This document shows positions 63,915 to 64,000 of a DNA stretch of 64,000 nt, in pieces. How positions within the stretch are numbered: position 1 is the first letter of the stretch; each line of letters opens with the position of its first letter. The position numbers and the translations under genes were made by a program. The notes beneath the pieces are model-generated. The model saw only the letters and a list, made by a program, of their open reading frames with translations, had not been told where the DNA came from and searched no databases. The stretch is from Hemerocallis citrina (taxonomy: Eukaryota; Streptophyta; Magnoliopsida; Asparagales; Asphodelaceae): positions 83,058,230-83,122,229 of the forward strand of contig CM030363.1 of assembly GCA_017893485.1 (NCBI GenBank), given 5' to 3'.

Positions 63915-64000
63915 GTCTAGTATTTTAACTTACAGATCAGTAGGAAGTTTTTATTTTCTTTCTTTTAGTTTATTAATAAATTTTTCTTTTAGGTTACAGG

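Overview
The window is nuclear DNA from a flowering plant with a large, repeat-rich genome. No intact host gene is visible. Almost everything is retrotransposon sequence, much of it nested: Tat-type Ty3/gypsy, chromovirus Ty3/gypsy, Ty1/copia, TRIM, LINE and a small Helitron. Plant hallmarks are initiator-Met and Asp tRNA primer sites, the dual RNase H typical of Tat, and nonsense codons explained by C-to-T change at CHG and CG sites. The species cannot be named from sequence alone.

Layout, left to right. 1-1290 is the tail of a LINE reverse transcriptase. 1782-3318 holds a pair of ~415-bp direct repeats of unknown origin. 3746-14882 is an old minus-strand copia element (K) broken by a 6.5-kb element A (4396-10905, itself holding element B at 5886-8679), by a 1.26-kb TRIM (J, 11019-12279) and, inside its 5' LTR, by a 6.4-kb gag-only gypsy element (G, 14883-21299). 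22318-25339 is a non-autonomous copia element (L). 27314-35523 is a degenerate chromovirus (M) inserted in possible host coding sequence, with an ORF1-only LINE (N, 32544-35141) in its right LTR. 35911-61752 is a ~0.3-kb Helitron split by a 25.5-kb composite: a 14.2-kb Tat-type gypsy element (H, 36022-61555) that has received three elements, C (37981-40940), E (48582-51913) and D (56110-61117). The right edge holds an LTR followed by a tRNA-Asp primer site (63895).

Nearly all boundaries rest on exact 5-bp target duplications read here: A AGATC, B AAATC, C TTCAG, D GCGAC, E TAAGG, G CTAGT, H CACGT, J TCCAA, L TGCAG, M CATCC. Nesting gives insertion order: K before A before B; K before J and G; Helitron before H before C, D and E; M before N.

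Two signals stand out. First, A-E are five long (2.8-5.0 kb, 3.7 kb for A without B) non-coding TG...CA elements built alike: TATA box, a splice-donor-like site 0.14-0.45 kb later, a long non-coding middle usually with a minisatellite, a splice-acceptor-like site and an AATAAA-like end. They may be solo LTRs of a giant-LTR family or non-coding elements with a spliced transcript. Second, paired palindromes of the type CAGTCGACTG, 19-22 bp apart and repeating every 63-79 bp, recur in otherwise unrelated repeats (B, C, L and the right-edge region). H also carries an oppositely oriented transcription unit with its own TATA box, introns and coiled-coil products, embedded in tandem repeats downstream of its pol gene.
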